64,000 nt of DNA, taken from NCBI RefSeq assembly GCF_017813365.1, contig NZ_JAGIZA010000022.1:1-64000 (forward strand), read 5' to 3'. The notes beneath the pieces are model-generated. The model was not told the DNA's origin. It ran no database searches and was given only the letters and a program-made list of their open reading frames with translations. Within the stretch, counting starts at the first letter, position 1; each line of letters opens with the position of its first letter. Below, piece by piece: positions 14,533 through 23,694 of this stretch. A program made the position numbers and the translations under genes. Origin of the DNA: Roseomonas indoligenes (GTDB taxonomy: Bacteria > Pseudomonadota > Alphaproteobacteria > Acetobacterales > Acetobacteraceae).

Positions 14533-16131
14533 ATGCCCAGCCGCCGCACCCTTTTCGCCGCCTCGGGCGCCGCCTTCCTGTCCTGGGACGCGGTGATCCG
14601 CGCCGCCCATGCCCAGACCCCGCCCGGCGTGCTGGTGATGGCGAAGCAGATCGACGACGTGATCTCGCTCGATCCTGCCGAGAGCTTCGAGTTCACGGGC
14701 ACCGAGATCTGCGGCAACGTCTACCAGAAGCTCACCACCACCGCGACCGACGACCCCGCCCGCCTGGCCGGCGACCTCGCGGAGAGCTGGACCGCGGGCG
14801 ATGACGCGAAGACCTTCACCTTCACGCTGAAGCCCGGCCAGAAGTTCGCCAGCGGCAAGGAGGTGACGGCGGAGGACGTGGTCTACTCCCTCCAGCGCGT
14901 CGTGGCGCTGAACAAGAGCCCGGCCTTCATCATCAACCAGTTCGGCTTCACCAAGGACAACATGGCGCAGACGATCCGCGCCACGGGGCCGCGCACGGTG
15001 GTGCTGACCACGGCCGAGCCTACCGCCACTTCCTTCCTGCTCTACTGCCTCTCCGCCGCCGTCGGCTCGATCGTGGAGAAGGCGGTCGTCTCCGCCCGCG
15101 CCGCGAACGACGACTGGGGCAATGCCTGGATGAAGGCCAACTCCGCCGGTTCGGGCCCCTACCGCATCGTCTCCTGGCGCGCGAGCGAGGCGGTGACGCT
15201 GGACGCCAATCCGAACGCGGCCCGTGCCCCGGCCACGCGCCGGATCATCCTGCGCCACGTCGCCGATCCCTCCGCCCAGCTGCTGGGCCTGCAGCGCGGC
15301 GACTACGACGTGGCGCGCAACCTCGCCTCCGACCAGATTCGGGGCGCGCAGGGCGACAGCCGCTACACGCTGGTGACGCAGCGCAAGGCGGGCCTGCTCT
15401 ACATCGCGATGAACCAGAAGCACCCGATCCTGTCGAAGCCGGGGGTGCGGCAGGCCATCAAGTGGGCGATCGACTACGAGGGCATCCAGCGCAACATCGT
15501 CCCCAGCAACTACGCCGTGCACCAGGCCTTCCTGCCGGAGGGCCTGCCGGGCGCGCTGACGGAGAAGCCCTTCAAGGCCGATGTCGCCGCCGCGAAGAAG
15601 CTGTTGGCCGAGGCCGGGCACCCGGACGGCTTCGAGATCGGCTTCGACTTCTTCTCCGGCCCGCCGGTGAACGACATCGCCCAGGCCGTGCAGGCCAACT
15701 TGGCCGCCATCGGCATCCGCGCCCGGATGCTGCCGGGCGAGATGCGCTCCGTCATCACCAAGACCCGCGCGCGCCAGCACGACCTCGCCCTGCTGCGCTG
15801 GGGGTCCGACTACTTCGACCCGCACAGCAACGCCGAGGCCTTCAGCATGAACCCCGACAACGGGGATGATGCGCGCAACAAGACCCTCGCCTGGCGCTCC
15901 GCCTGGGCCATTCCGGAGCTGACCGCCCGCACGGTCGCCGCCGTGAAGGAGACGGACGGGGAGAAGCGCGTGGCGATGTACGAGGCCCTGCAGCGCGACC
16001 ACCAGCAGCAGAGCCCCTTCGCCATCATGCTGCAGGACCTAGAAGTGGCGGTCGCGCGCAACACCGTGAAGGGCCTGCAGATCGGCGTGCTGAACGACCG
16101 CACCAACTACGCCGGTGTCACCAAGGCCTGA
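14533..16131 (+). CDS. ABC transporter substrate-binding protein, SBP_bac_5 (oligopeptide/nickel type)
   Basis: 532 residues. N-terminal signal with SRRTLFAASGAAFL and cleavage near AHAQTPP. The mature protein shows the SBP_bac_5 layout: DDVISLDPAESFEFTG, ESWTAGDDAKTFTFTLKPGQKFASGKEVTAEDVVYSL, GSGPYRIVSW and RQAIKWAIDYEGI. It captures a peptide or other large solute in the periplasm for the permeases encoded next, whose gene starts inside this stop codon (TGATG). The specific ligand cannot be told from sequence. Confidence 0.9.
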   Translation: MPSRRTLFAASGAAFLSWDAVIRAAHAQTPPGVLVMAKQIDDVISLDPAESFEFTGTEICGNVYQKLTTTATDDPARLAGDLAESWTAGDDAKTFTFTLKPGQKFASGKEVTAEDVVYSLQRVVALNKSPAFIINQFGFTKDNMAQTIRATGPRTVVLTTAEPTATSFLLYCLSAAVGSIVEKAVVSARAANDDWGNAWMKANSAGSGPYRIVSWRASEAVTLDANPNAARAPATRRIILRHVADPSAQLLGLQRGDYDVARNLASDQIRGAQGDSRYTLVTQRKAGLLYIAMNQKHPILSKPGVRQAIKWAIDYEGIQRNIVPSNYAVHQAFLPEGLPGALTEKPFKADVAAAKKLLAEAGHPDGFEIGFDFFSGPPVNDIAQAVQANLAAIGIRARMLPGEMRSVITKTRARQHDLALLRWGSDYFDPHSNAEAFSMNPDNGDDARNKTLAWRSAWAIPELTARTVAAVKETDGEKRVAMYEALQRDHQQQSPFAIMLQDLEVAVARNTVKGLQIGVLNDRTNYAGVTKA

Positions 16132-17147
16132 TGCTTCTCGCCCGGCTCAAGTCGCTGGCGGCCACGGCCGCCAGCATCCCCATCACCCTGCTCGGCCTCG
16201 CCGTCGTCACCTTCTTCATCGGCCGCGTGGTGCCGATCGACCCGGTGCTGGCCGTGGTGGGCGATCGCGCCCCCGCGGACGTGGTGGCGCGCGCGCGGAT
16301 CGAGCTCGGGCTGGACCAGCCGCTCTATGCCCAGTTCTGGCGCTACCTGACGGACATCCTCTCCGGCAATCTCGGCCGGTCCGTCATGACCTCCAACACG
16401 GTGTGGGAGGACATCGCCCGCTACTTCCCCGCCACCTTCGAGCTGGCGACGCTGGCGATCCTCATCGCCGCGCTGCTGGGCATCGGCCTCGGCGTCCTTG
16501 CCGCCACGCGCCAGGGGAGCTGGGTGGACCAGGCGGTCCGCGTCTTCTGCCTTGCCGGCCATTCCCTGCCCGTCTTCGTCCTCGCCCTCGTCTCGCTGCT
16601 CGTCTTCTACGCCTGGCTGGGCTGGCTGCCCGGGCCGGGGCGGCAGGGCATCGTCTTTCAGGACATGGTGGAGCCGGTCACGGGCATCCTGACGCTGGAC
16701 GCCCTCCTCGCCGGCGATTGGCCCGCCTTCTGGGATGCGGTGCTGCACCTGATCCAGCCTGCGGGCATCCTCGCCTTCTTTTCCCTGGCCTATATCGCGC
16801 GCATGACCCGCGCCTTCATGCTGGCCGAGCTTCGCAGCGAGTACGTCACCACCGCCCGTGCCAAGGGCCTCTCCTCCATGCGGATCGTCTGGCGCCACGC
16901 CTTCCGCAACACGGCCGTGCCGCTAGTGACGGTGATCTTCCTCACCTATGCCGGGCTGCTGGAGGGCGCGGTGCTGACGGAAACGATCTTCGGCTGGCCG
17001 GGGCTGGGGCAGTACCTCACCGTCTCCCTGCTGAATGCGGACATGAATGCGGTGCTCGGCGCCACCCTTGTCGTGGGACTGATCTACGTGGTGCTGAACC
17101 TGATGGCCGACCTGCTCTACCGCCTGATGGACCCGCGGACGCGATGA
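16131..17147 (+). CDS. ABC transporter permease, DppB/OppB type
   Basis: 338 residues with six membrane helices. The N-terminal LLGLAVVTFFIGRVVPIDPV is the first helix with the typical periplasmic loop (ARIELGLDQPLYAQFWRYL). The EAA loop for ATPase docking reads EYVTTARAKGLSSMRIVWRHAFRN (~235-258, longer than shown motif parts). ATG overlaps the binding-protein stop, and its own TGA overlaps the next ATG (ATGA), so translation is coupled through the operon. Confidence 0.9.
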   Translation: MLLARLKSLAATAASIPITLLGLAVVTFFIGRVVPIDPVLAVVGDRAPADVVARARIELGLDQPLYAQFWRYLTDILSGNLGRSVMTSNTVWEDIARYFPATFELATLAILIAALLGIGLGVLAATRQGSWVDQAVRVFCLAGHSLPVFVLALVSLLVFYAWLGWLPGPGRQGIVFQDMVEPVTGILTLDALLAGDWPAFWDAVLHLIQPAGILAFFSLAYIARMTRAFMLAELRSEYVTTARAKGLSSMRIVWRHAFRNTAVPLVTVIFLTYAGLLEGAVLTETIFGWPGLGQYLTVSLLNADMNAVLGATLVVGLIYVVLNLMADLLYRLMDPRTR

Positions 17148-18163
17148 GCGGCCATTCCCCCGGCAGCCCCATGGCCGATGCCGCCACCGCCACGGCGGCG
17201 GTCGAGCCCGTGTCCGACGCGGCGCCCGAGGCCGCCCTGGCGCCACCGCCGCCGCAACCCGGCGCGGCGCCTAGCCGCCGCGACTGGCTGCTGACCGATG
17301 CCCCCGCCTCCCGCAGCCAGGCCGCCTGGGGCCGCCGTTACCAGGCCTGGCTCGCCTTCCGCCGCAATCCGCTGGCGATGGTGGGGCTGGGCGTGATCCT
17401 GGCGATGCTGGTCCTGATCCTACTGGCGCCGCTGATCGCCACCCACGATCCGGGCGCGCAGGAGCTCGGCAACCGCCTTGCCGCCCCCTCGGCCGCCCAT
17501 TGGCTGGGCACGGACGAGCTGGGCCGCGATGTCTGGTCCCGCATTCTCTACGGCGGCCGCATCACGCTCGGCATGGTCGTCGCCGTGGTGCTTTTGGTGG
17601 CCCCGCTGGGCCTGCTGGTGGGCTGCGTGGCCGGCTATGCCGGGGGCGTCTGGGACCGGTTGCTGATGCGGGTCACGGACATCTTCCTCGCCTTTCCCCG
17701 GCTCATCCTGGCGCTCGCCTTCGTCGCCGCCATGCGGCCGGGGGTGGAGAGCGCGGTGATCGCCATCGCCCTTACCGCCTGGCCGCCCTATGCGCGGCTG
17801 GCGCGGGCGGAGACGCTGACCATCCGCCGCACGGACTATGTCGCCGCGGCGCGGATGACCGGCGCCTCCCCCGCCCGTATCGTGCTGCGCCACGTCATGC
17901 CGATGTGCCTGCCCTCCCTCGTCGTGCGCGTCACGCTGGACATGTCCTCCATCATCCTGACCGCCGCGGGCCTCGGCTTCCTCGGCCTCGGCGCCCAGCC
18001 GCCCCTGCCGGAATGGGGCACGATGATCGCCACCGCCCGGCGCTTCATCCTGGAGCAGTGGTGGGTCGCCCTGATGCCCGGCATCGCCATCTTCTCCGCC
18101 TCCCTCGCCTTCAACCTGCTCGGCGACGGCCTGCGCGACGTTCTGGACCCGAAGCAGCGATGA
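17144..18163 (+). CDS. ABC transporter permease, DppC/OppC type
   Basis: 339 residues. An unusual Ala/Pro-rich N-terminal extension of ~55 residues precedes RYQAWLAFRRNPLAMVGLGV, the normal first helix of this subfamily. LGTDELGRDVWSRILYGGRITL and the EAA loop (YVAAARMTGASPARIVLRHV) are well kept, and the C-terminus ends with LNLLGDGLRDVLDPK. Start ATG overlaps the previous stop. Pairs with the DppB-type subunit in the inner membrane. Confidence 0.9.
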   Translation: MSGHSPGSPMADAATATAAVEPVSDAAPEAALAPPPPQPGAAPSRRDWLLTDAPASRSQAAWGRRYQAWLAFRRNPLAMVGLGVILAMLVLILLAPLIATHDPGAQELGNRLAAPSAAHWLGTDELGRDVWSRILYGGRITLGMVVAVVLLVAPLGLLVGCVAGYAGGVWDRLLMRVTDIFLAFPRLILALAFVAAMRPGVESAVIAIALTAWPPYARLARAETLTIRRTDYVAAARMTGASPARIVLRHVMPMCLPSLVVRVTLDMSSIILTAAGLGFLGLGAQPPLPEWGTMIATARRFILEQWWVALMPGIAIFSASLAFNLLGDGLRDVLDPKQR

Positions 18164-19023
18164 GCGGCCCTTCCCTCGAGAGCGAACCTCTGGTCGCCGT
18201 GCGGAACCTCCATGTCGAGTTCCCCTCCGCTACCGGCGTCACCCATGCCGTTCGCGGCGTCTCCTTCGCGATCGGGCGGGAGAAGCTGGGCATCGTGGGG
18301 GAGAGCGGCTCCGGCAAGTCCGTGACGGGCCGCGCCCTGATGCGCCTCCTGCCGGGCAGCGCGCGGATGCGGGCGGACGTGCTGCGCTTCGGCACCACGG
18401 ACATCCTGCAGGCGGGCGAGCGCGAGATGCGCGCCCTGCGCGGCGGCCGCATCGGCCTGGTGCTGCAGGACCCGAAATATAGCCTCAACCCCGTGATGAC
18501 GGCGGGTGCCCAGATTGCGGAGGCGCTGCGCGCCCACAAGCGCCTGGGCCGGCGGGAGGCGCGCGATGCCGCCCTGGCCCTGCTGGAATCCGTCCGCATC
18601 CGCGATCCCCGCCGCGTCCACGACGCCTACCCGCACGAGCTTTCCGGCGGCATGGGCCAGCGCGTGATGATCGCCATGATGCTCGCCCCCGACCCGGAGC
18701 TGCTGATCGCGGACGAGCCCACCTCGGCGCTGGACGCCAGTGTGCAGGCGGAGATCCTCTCCCTCATCGAGGAGCAGGTGGACCGCCGCGGCATGGCGCT
18801 GATGCTCATCAGCCACGACCTCCCCCTCGTCGCCCGCTTCTGCGACCGGGTGGCGGTGATGTATGCCGGCCAGGTGATGGAGGAGCTGCCCGCGGCCGAC
18901 CTGCACCAGGCCCGCCACGCCTACACGCGCGGGCTGTTGGAATGCCTGCCCAGCCTCTCGGAACGGCGGGACCGCCTGCCCACCCTGAAGCGCGACCCCG
19001 CCTGGCTGGCGCCGCGCGCATGA
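18160..19023 (+). CDS. ABC transporter ATP-binding protein, DppD/OppD type
   Basis: 287 residues. Walker [10 protein letters not shown] (~47-55), Q-loop [11 protein letters not shown], signature LSGGMGQRV, Walker [13 protein letters not shown] and the H-loop SHDLPLV. The C-terminus is shorter than in many OppD proteins: the usual Cys-containing oligopeptide-transporter tail is mostly absent (it ends [12 protein letters not shown]). ATG overlaps the permease stop, TGA overlaps the next ATG. Confidence 0.9.
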   Translation: MSGPSLESEPLVAVRNLHVEFPSATGVTHAVRGVSFAIGREKLGIVGESGSGKSVTGRALMRLLPGSARMRADVLRFGTTDILQAGEREMRALRGGRIGLVLQDPKYSLNPVMTAGAQIAEALRAHKRLGRREARDAALALLESVRIRDPRRVHDAYPHELSGGMGQRVMIAMMLAPDPELLIADEPTSALDASVQAEILSLIEEQVDRRGMALMLISHDLPLVARFCDRVAVMYAGQVMEELPAADLHQARHAYTRGLLECLPSLSERRDRLPTLKRDPAWLAPRA

Positions 19024-19763
19024 TCGACGTCGGCAACCTCGATATCCGCTTCGGCGCCAACCACGCGGTGCGCGGCGTCTCGTTCCGCGTGGAGCCCGGC
19101 GAGACCTTCGGCCTGGTGGGGGAGAGCGGCAGCGGCAAGTCCACCGTGCTGCGCGCCATCGCCGGCCTCATCACCGAATGGTCCGGCCGCATCGCCGTGG
19201 ACGGCCAGGCCCTCGGACGCAAGCGCGACCGCGCCTTCTTCCGCACCGTCCAGATGGTGTTCCAGGACCCCTACGGCTCCCTCCACCCCCGCCAGACCGT
19301 GGACCGCATCCTGTCGGAGCCGCTGGAAGTCCACGGCGTGCGCGATGCCGATACCCGCATCGCTCGCGCGCTGGAGGAGGTGGCCCTGCCCCGCACCGCG
19401 CGCTTCCGCTACCCGCACCAGTTGTCCGGCGGCCAGCGCCAGCGCGTCGCCATCGCCCGCGCCCTGGTGGCGGACCCGCGCGTGCTGCTGCTGGACGAGC
19501 CCACCAGCGCGCTCGACGTCTCCGTGCAGGCGGAGGTGCTGAACCTGCTGGCCGATCTCCGTGCCGCCCGGAGCCTCACTTGCATCCTCGTCTCGCATAA
19601 TCTCGCCGTCGTGGCCCATCTCTGCGGCCAGATCGCGGTGATGCAGGGTGGACAGGTCGTGGAGAGGCTGGACGAGGCCGCGCTGCGTGCCGGCCGAGCG
19701 GTACACCCGCACACGCAGGACCTGATCCGGCTCTCGCGGGAGGTGGAGGACCGGGCCACTTGA
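19020..19763 (+). CDS. ABC transporter ATP-binding protein, DppF/OppF type
   Basis: 247 residues: Walker [16 protein letters not shown]-loop [14 protein letters not shown], signature [15 protein letters not shown], Walker [14 protein letters not shown]-loop SHNLAVV. Shorter than typical DppF because the C-terminal ~70-residue extension is missing. The ATG overlaps the TGA of the previous ATPase gene. It completes a standard two-permease, two-ATPase importer with the binding protein at 14533. Confidence 0.9.
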   Translation: MIDVGNLDIRFGANHAVRGVSFRVEPGETFGLVGESGSGKSTVLRAIAGLITEWSGRIAVDGQALGRKRDRAFFRTVQMVFQDPYGSLHPRQTVDRILSEPLEVHGVRDADTRIARALEEVALPRTARFRYPHQLSGGQRQRVAIARALVADPRVLLLDEPTSALDVSVQAEVLNLLADLRAARSLTCILVSHNLAVVAHLCGQIAVMQGGQVVERLDEAALRAGRAVHPHTQDLIRLSREVEDRAT

Positions 19764-19809
19764 GGCCACCACCGTCCCGAACCCTGGGATCATCATCATG
19801 GGATGACAC

Positions 19810-19869
19810 ATGGAACGTTTCGATGATATCCTGCATCCGCAGGGTATCGGGTCGTAGGAAGCGTTCCAT
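19810..19869 (+). promoter_or_regulatory. Nested stem-loop leader enclosing the ribosome site and TTG start of the protease gene
   Basis: ATGGAACG (19810-19817) is a perfect inverted match of CGTTCCAT (19862-19869). Inside it GATATCCTG (19825-19833) pairs with CAGGGTATC (19840-19848) with one mismatch. The Shine-Dalgarno AGGAAG (19856-19861) and the first base of the TTG start codon sit in or beside the outer stem, so folding would hide them. The same bases encode a 15-codon reading frame (19810-19857, MERFDDILHPQGIGS) whose TAG overlaps the Shine-Dalgarno, so translation of it could open the structure. Function is inferred from layout only; an operator dyad is the alternative. Confidence 0.4.
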
Positions 19870-22064
19870 TGCGTAGTTACAAGCTTGATGATTCGGGGCT
19901 GAACGAGAGCGATGGCGGGTTCGACACTCCCTTCATCCCGCCCGGTGCCCTCGGCCTCGCGCCTCCCCAGGGCCTGACGCCGCCCGGCGCGCCGGTGCCG
20001 CCGATGGCGTCCACATTCCCCGATCCGGACCAGCCGGGCGCCCCTGAGCTGGACGTCTTCTACGGCCTCGACAGCGGCACGGTGCCGATGGAGGAGCCGG
20101 AGGACTATTCGGCCTCTTACGGCAAATGGGGTGCCTCCCGCAGCTTCGGCACCGCCGGGGGCGTGGTGACCTGGAGCATCGCCGGGGCCGGTCTCTCCAA
20201 CGGCACGGGCAGCTACAGCTTCTTCACTGGCAGCACGGTGTCGCTGTCGAGCTTTCTCTCTTTCGATTACAGCGCCGTCCTCACTCAGGCCTTTGCCGCC
20301 TGGTCTTCGGTCGCGAACATCACCTTCGTTCAGGTGGCCGATGGCGGCGGCAGCATCGGTGTCGGCCTTTCCGCCAACATTCGCATCGGCGCCGGCTACG
20401 TGGATGGCCGCCCGGTCTATGGCAGCAGCGTGCTGGCATCCACCTTCCTGCCGTCCAGCTACACGAACCCCGCCAGCGTCGCGACCTCCGGCGACGTCGT
20501 CTTCGACAGCGCGGAGGGAAGCTTCTGGACGCCCAACAGCTTCCTCGCGGTCGCCACGCATGAGATCGGGCACTCGCTGGGGCTAAGCCACTCCGGCTTC
20601 TCCAGCGCTCTCATGTCCCCCTACTACAACGCCGCCATCACCACGCCGCAGGCGGATGACATCGCGGGCATCCGCTCCATCTACGGCTCGGCCAGCGGCT
20701 TTCCCGGGTCCGTGTCCATCAACAATGTCACCATCACGGAGGGCACGGGGGGCATCACCTATGCGACTTTCACGGTGACCCGCACCGGCGGGAGTTCCGC
20801 CTTCTCCGTGAACTATGCCACGGTTGACAGCACCGCCCATGCCGGCAGCGACTATGTCGCGACCTCCGGCACGCTTTTCTTTGAGAGCGGCGCCCTTTCG
20901 AAGACGGTTTCCGTCGCCGTCCTCGGGGATAGTCTTCACGACCCGAACGAGGCCTTCGTCGTCGCCCTCTCCGGCGCCACGAACAACGCCCTCGTCACCA
21001 ACGGCGTGGGCGTCGGCACGATCCTGGACAACGACGCCCCTTTCCGCCCGACCGGCTTCGCCCTGGCCAGCTTCGCGCCCAACGCCGGCGGCTGGGCCAG
21101 CAACGACCTTGTTCCGCGCCACCTTGCGGACGTGAACGGCGATGGCGCGGCCGACATCATCGGCTTCGGTTTCGGCGGCGCGCTCGTCTCCCTCGCCAAT
21201 GGCCGCGGCGGCTTCGACAATCCCGGCTACGGGCTGGGTGCCTTCGGTGCCGACAACGGCGGCTGGGTCAGCGACAGCCTCCTCCCGCGCGAGCTGGCCG
21301 ACGTGAACGGCGACGGAATGGCCGACATCGTCGGCTTCGGCTTCAACGGGGTCTATGTTTCCCTCGCCACCGGTGGCGGCCACTTCGCCGGCCCCACCTT
21401 CGAACTCGGGGCCTTCGGTGCCAACAGCGGCGGCTGGGTCAACAGCAACATCCTCCCGCGTGAGCTGGCCGACGTGAACGGCGACGGAATGGCCGATATC
21501 GTCGGCTTCGGCTTCAACGGGGTCTATGTTTCCCTCGCCACCGGCGGCGGCCACTTCGCCGGCCCCACCTTCGAACTCGGGGCCTTCGGTGCCAACAGCG
21601 GCGGCTGGGTCAACAGCAACATCCTCCCGCGTGAGCTGGCCGACGTGAACGGCGACGGAATGGCCGATATCGTCGGCTTCGGCTTCAACGGGGTCTATGT
21701 TTCCCTCGCCACCGGCGGCGGCCACTTCGCCGGCCCCACCTTCGAACTCGGGGCCTTCGGTGCCAACAACGGCGGCTGGGTCAGCAACGACATCCTCCCG
21801 CGCGAACTGGCCGACGTGAACGGCGACGGGATGGCCGACATCGTCGGCTTCGGCTTCAACGGCACCTATGCCGCCCTCGCGACCGGTGGCGGGCATTTCG
21901 GGCCGGTGATGCAGCAGGTCGCCGACTTCGGCCCCTCGGCCGGCGGCTGGGTCAGCAACAATCTCCTTCCGCGCGAGCTGGCCGACGTGAACGGCGACGG
22001 CCATGACGACATTGTCGGCTTCGGCTTCGGTGGCGTTTATACCACCCTCTCCAACTACGACTGA
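19869..22064 (+). CDS. Secreted metzincin (M10-like) protease with Calx-beta and FG-GAP/VCBS repeats
   Basis: 731 residues from a TTG start, chosen because AGGAAG lies 7 bases upstream and no ATG precedes the conserved region. Residues ~70-275 are a matrixin-like catalytic domain: THEIGHSLGLSHSG (~230-243) gives the three zinc histidines and catalytic Glu, and SALMSPYYN supplies the Met-turn. Residues ~280-390 are a Calx-beta domain (NVTITEGTGGITYATFTVTRTGG, DYVATSGTLFF). Residues ~393-731 are six 57-residue FG-GAP-like repeats, each with the calcium loop DVNGDG.AD. No N-terminal signal peptide exists, so export by a type I system is likely, although the usual RTX nonapeptides are absent. Low-complexity Pro-rich N-terminus (residues 20-60). 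Probably acts on extracellular protein. Confidence 0.85.
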   Translation: MRSYKLDDSGLNESDGGFDTPFIPPGALGLAPPQGLTPPGAPVPPMASTFPDPDQPGAPELDVFYGLDSGTVPMEEPEDYSASYGKWGASRSFGTAGGVVTWSIAGAGLSNGTGSYSFFTGSTVSLSSFLSFDYSAVLTQAFAAWSSVANITFVQVADGGGSIGVGLSANIRIGAGYVDGRPVYGSSVLASTFLPSSYTNPASVATSGDVVFDSAEGSFWTPNSFLAVATHEIGHSLGLSHSGFSSALMSPYYNAAITTPQADDIAGIRSIYGSASGFPGSVSINNVTITEGTGGITYATFTVTRTGGSSAFSVNYATVDSTAHAGSDYVATSGTLFFESGALSKTVSVAVLGDSLHDPNEAFVVALSGATNNALVTNGVGVGTILDNDAPFRPTGFALASFAPNAGGWASNDLVPRHLADVNGDGAADIIGFGFGGALVSLANGRGGFDNPGYGLGAFGADNGGWVSDSLLPRELADVNGDGMADIVGFGFNGVYVSLATGGGHFAGPTFELGAFGANSGGWVNSNILPRELADVNGDGMADIVGFGFNGVYVSLATGGGHFAGPTFELGAFGANSGGWVNSNILPRELADVNGDGMADIVGFGFNGVYVSLATGGGHFAGPTFELGAFGANNGGWVSNDILPRELADVNGDGMADIVGFGFNGTYAALATGGGHFGPVMQQVADFGPSAGGWVSNNLLPRELADVNGDGHDDIVGFGFGGVYTTLSNYD
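21049..22061 (+). repeat. Six tandem 171-bp coding repeats (FG-GAP units)
   Basis: The 57-codon unit recurs six times. Two central copies (21396-21566 and 21567-21737) look identical base for base, including synonymous positions; flanking copies differ at scattered sites. The pattern implies recent duplication or gene conversion, and recombination between copies could change repeat number. Confidence 0.85.
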
Positions 22065-22621
22065 TCGGGTCCCAGCCGCCGTACCACCCGCGCCGGGTTC
22101 CCTACGGCCAGCACTCCCGGCGGCAGGTCGCGGTTCACCACCGCCCCTGCCCCCACCACCGTGTCGTCCCCGATCGTCACCCCGGGCAGCACGATGCAGC
22201 CGCCGCCCAGCCACACGTTCCGCCCGATCGTCACGGGGTGCGCGCTCTCGATCCCTGCCGCGCGTGGGCCGGGCTCCAGCGGGTGGGTTGCCGTGTAGAT
22301 CTGCACGGCGGGCGCCACTTGGCAGTGATCGCCGAGGGTGATCGGCGCGCAGTCCAGGAACACGCAGTTGAAGTTGACGTAGGCGGATGCGCCAATGCGG
22401 ATGTTGCTGCCGTAGTCGCAGCGGAAGCCCGGCATCACCATCGTCTTCGCGCCGATCCCACCCAGCAGCTCCTCCAGCGCGGCCCGACGCGCCGCCTCGT
22501 CCTCGGGCGGCAGGGCGTCCATGCGCAGCATCAGCGCCCTGGCCCGGTAGCGTGCCGCCAGGAGGTCCGGATCCATCCCGTCATAGGGAAGCCCGGCCAA
22601 CATCTTCTCGCGTTCGGTCAT
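22055..22621 (-). CDS. maa: Sugar O-acetyltransferase (maltose/galactoside acetyltransferase type)
   Basis: 188 residues. N-terminal Mac domain (TEREKMLAGLPYDGMDPDLLAARYRA), then a left-handed beta-helix of hexapeptide repeats (IRIGASAYVNFNCVFLD, VTIGRNVWLGGGCIVLPGVTIGDDTVVGAGAVV). The catalytic His is in IYTATHPLEP. It moves acetyl from acetyl-CoA to a sugar hydroxyl. Its 3' end overlaps the convergent protease gene by 10 bases. Whether it modifies the glycoconjugate made by the cluster at 23691-31309 is unknown. Confidence 0.88.
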   Translation of the reverse strand: MTEREKMLAGLPYDGMDPDLLAARYRARALMLRMDALPPEDEAARRAALEELLGGIGAKTMVMPGFRCDYGSNIRIGASAYVNFNCVFLDCAPITLGDHCQVAPAVQIYTATHPLEPGPRAAGIESAHPVTIGRNVWLGGGCIVLPGVTIGDDTVVGAGAVVNRDLPPGVLAVGNPARVVRRLGPDQS

Positions 22622-22722
22622 GCCCCAGCATGGCCCGGCAGGACGCGCCCGACCACCCTACGGCGGGGAAGCGCGGCATCGCCGGGCGCAACAGCCAATG
22701 CGCCAGCGAGCGTGCGCGGCGC

Positions 22723-23694
22723 CTAGTCCGCCACCGCCCGGCTTCCCTCCTTCCCGTCGGCCGGGCAGTCCTCCACCACTTCCCGCGCCAGGGTCAGCAG
22801 CAGGCGCCGCAGCCAGGCATGGCCCTGGTCGGCCTCGAAGCGCCGGTGGAAGATCATGGAAAGGCGGGTGTGCTGCGTCGCCGCGGCCGCTGCCTCCGGC
22901 AGGGGCAGCATCGCCAGCCCGTTCGCGGCGGAAAGCTGCCGCGCCAGGCGGGAGGACAGGGTCATCACCATGTCCGTCCCCAGCAGGATGCTCGGCACAG
23001 CGGAGAGATGGGCGACCACCGCGCCCAGCCGCCGGGAGTGGCCGAGGTCCCGCAGGATACGGTCCATCGCCCCGTCCCGCGAGCCGTTGGGCGAGTGCAG
23101 CAGGTGCGGGAAGGCGGTGTAGCGCTCCAGGCTCAGCGGCCCATCCAGCAGCGGGTGCCCGGGGCGGACGAGGATCATGAAGGCCTCCGGCAGCAGCCGC
23201 AGCCGGGTGTAGAGGGCGGTGGGCTCCGCCAGCATGGCCACCGCCAGCTGCGCCTCGTCCCCTTCCAGCAAGGCATTGGCATTGGTGCGGTCCGCGTGGC
23301 GGATGGCCACCAGGATGCCCGGCGCCTCCTTCGCCAGGCGCGCGAAGAGCGGGGGCGCCAGGATCGCCTCCGCATATTCCGAGAAGGCGAGGGTGAAGAC
23401 GCGGTCGCTCGTCGCTGGGTCGAAGGGGGCGGTGGCGGCCAGGGTCTCCTGCAGCCGGTCCAGCACCTCCGCCACCGGCTGCATCAGGGCGAGCGCGAGG
23501 CTGGTGGGCTCCACCCCCTGGGGTGCGCGCAGGAACAGCTCGTCCCCCAGGGCCCCCCGCAGCCGGTTCAGCGCGTTGGAGACGGCGGGCTGGGAGAGGT
23601 TCAACCGCGACGCCGCGCGGGTGACATGCCGCTCCCGCGCCACCGCGTCGAAGACGCGCAGCAGGTTGAGGTCGAGCTGCGACAGGTCCTTCAT
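22723..23694 (-). CDS. LysR-family transcriptional regulator
   Basis: 323 residues. N-terminal winged helix-turn-helix (LDLNLLRVFDAVARERHVTRAASRLNLSQPAVSNALNRLR, split here for reading, residues ~7-46), then a type-2 periplasmic-binding-like effector domain resembling NodD/NahR-type members. The ATG at 23694 overlaps the stop of the glucosyltransferase gene (ATGA), so the regulator is translated after it from the same message and may autoregulate that unit. Effector unknown. Confidence 0.88.
   Translation of the reverse strand: MKDLSQLDLNLLRVFDAVARERHVTRAASRLNLSQPAVSNALNRLRGALGDELFLRAPQGVEPTSLALALMQPVAEVLDRLQETLAATAPFDPATSDRVFTLAFSEYAEAILAPPLFARLAKEAPGILVAIRHADRTNANALLEGDEAQLAVAMLAEPTALYTRLRLLPEAFMILVRPGHPLLDGPLSLERYTAFPHLLHSPNGSRDGAMDRILRDLGHSRRLGAVVAHLSAVPSILLGTDMVMTLSSRLARQLSAANGLAMLPLPEAAAAATQHTRLSMIFHRRFEADQGHAWLRRLLLTLAREVVEDCPADGKEGSRAVAD

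Noticed and set aside
21049-22061. CRISPR array or other non-coding repeat
   Set aside because: The 171-bp period is a multiple of three, reads through in frame, and each unit encodes a DVNGDG calcium loop.
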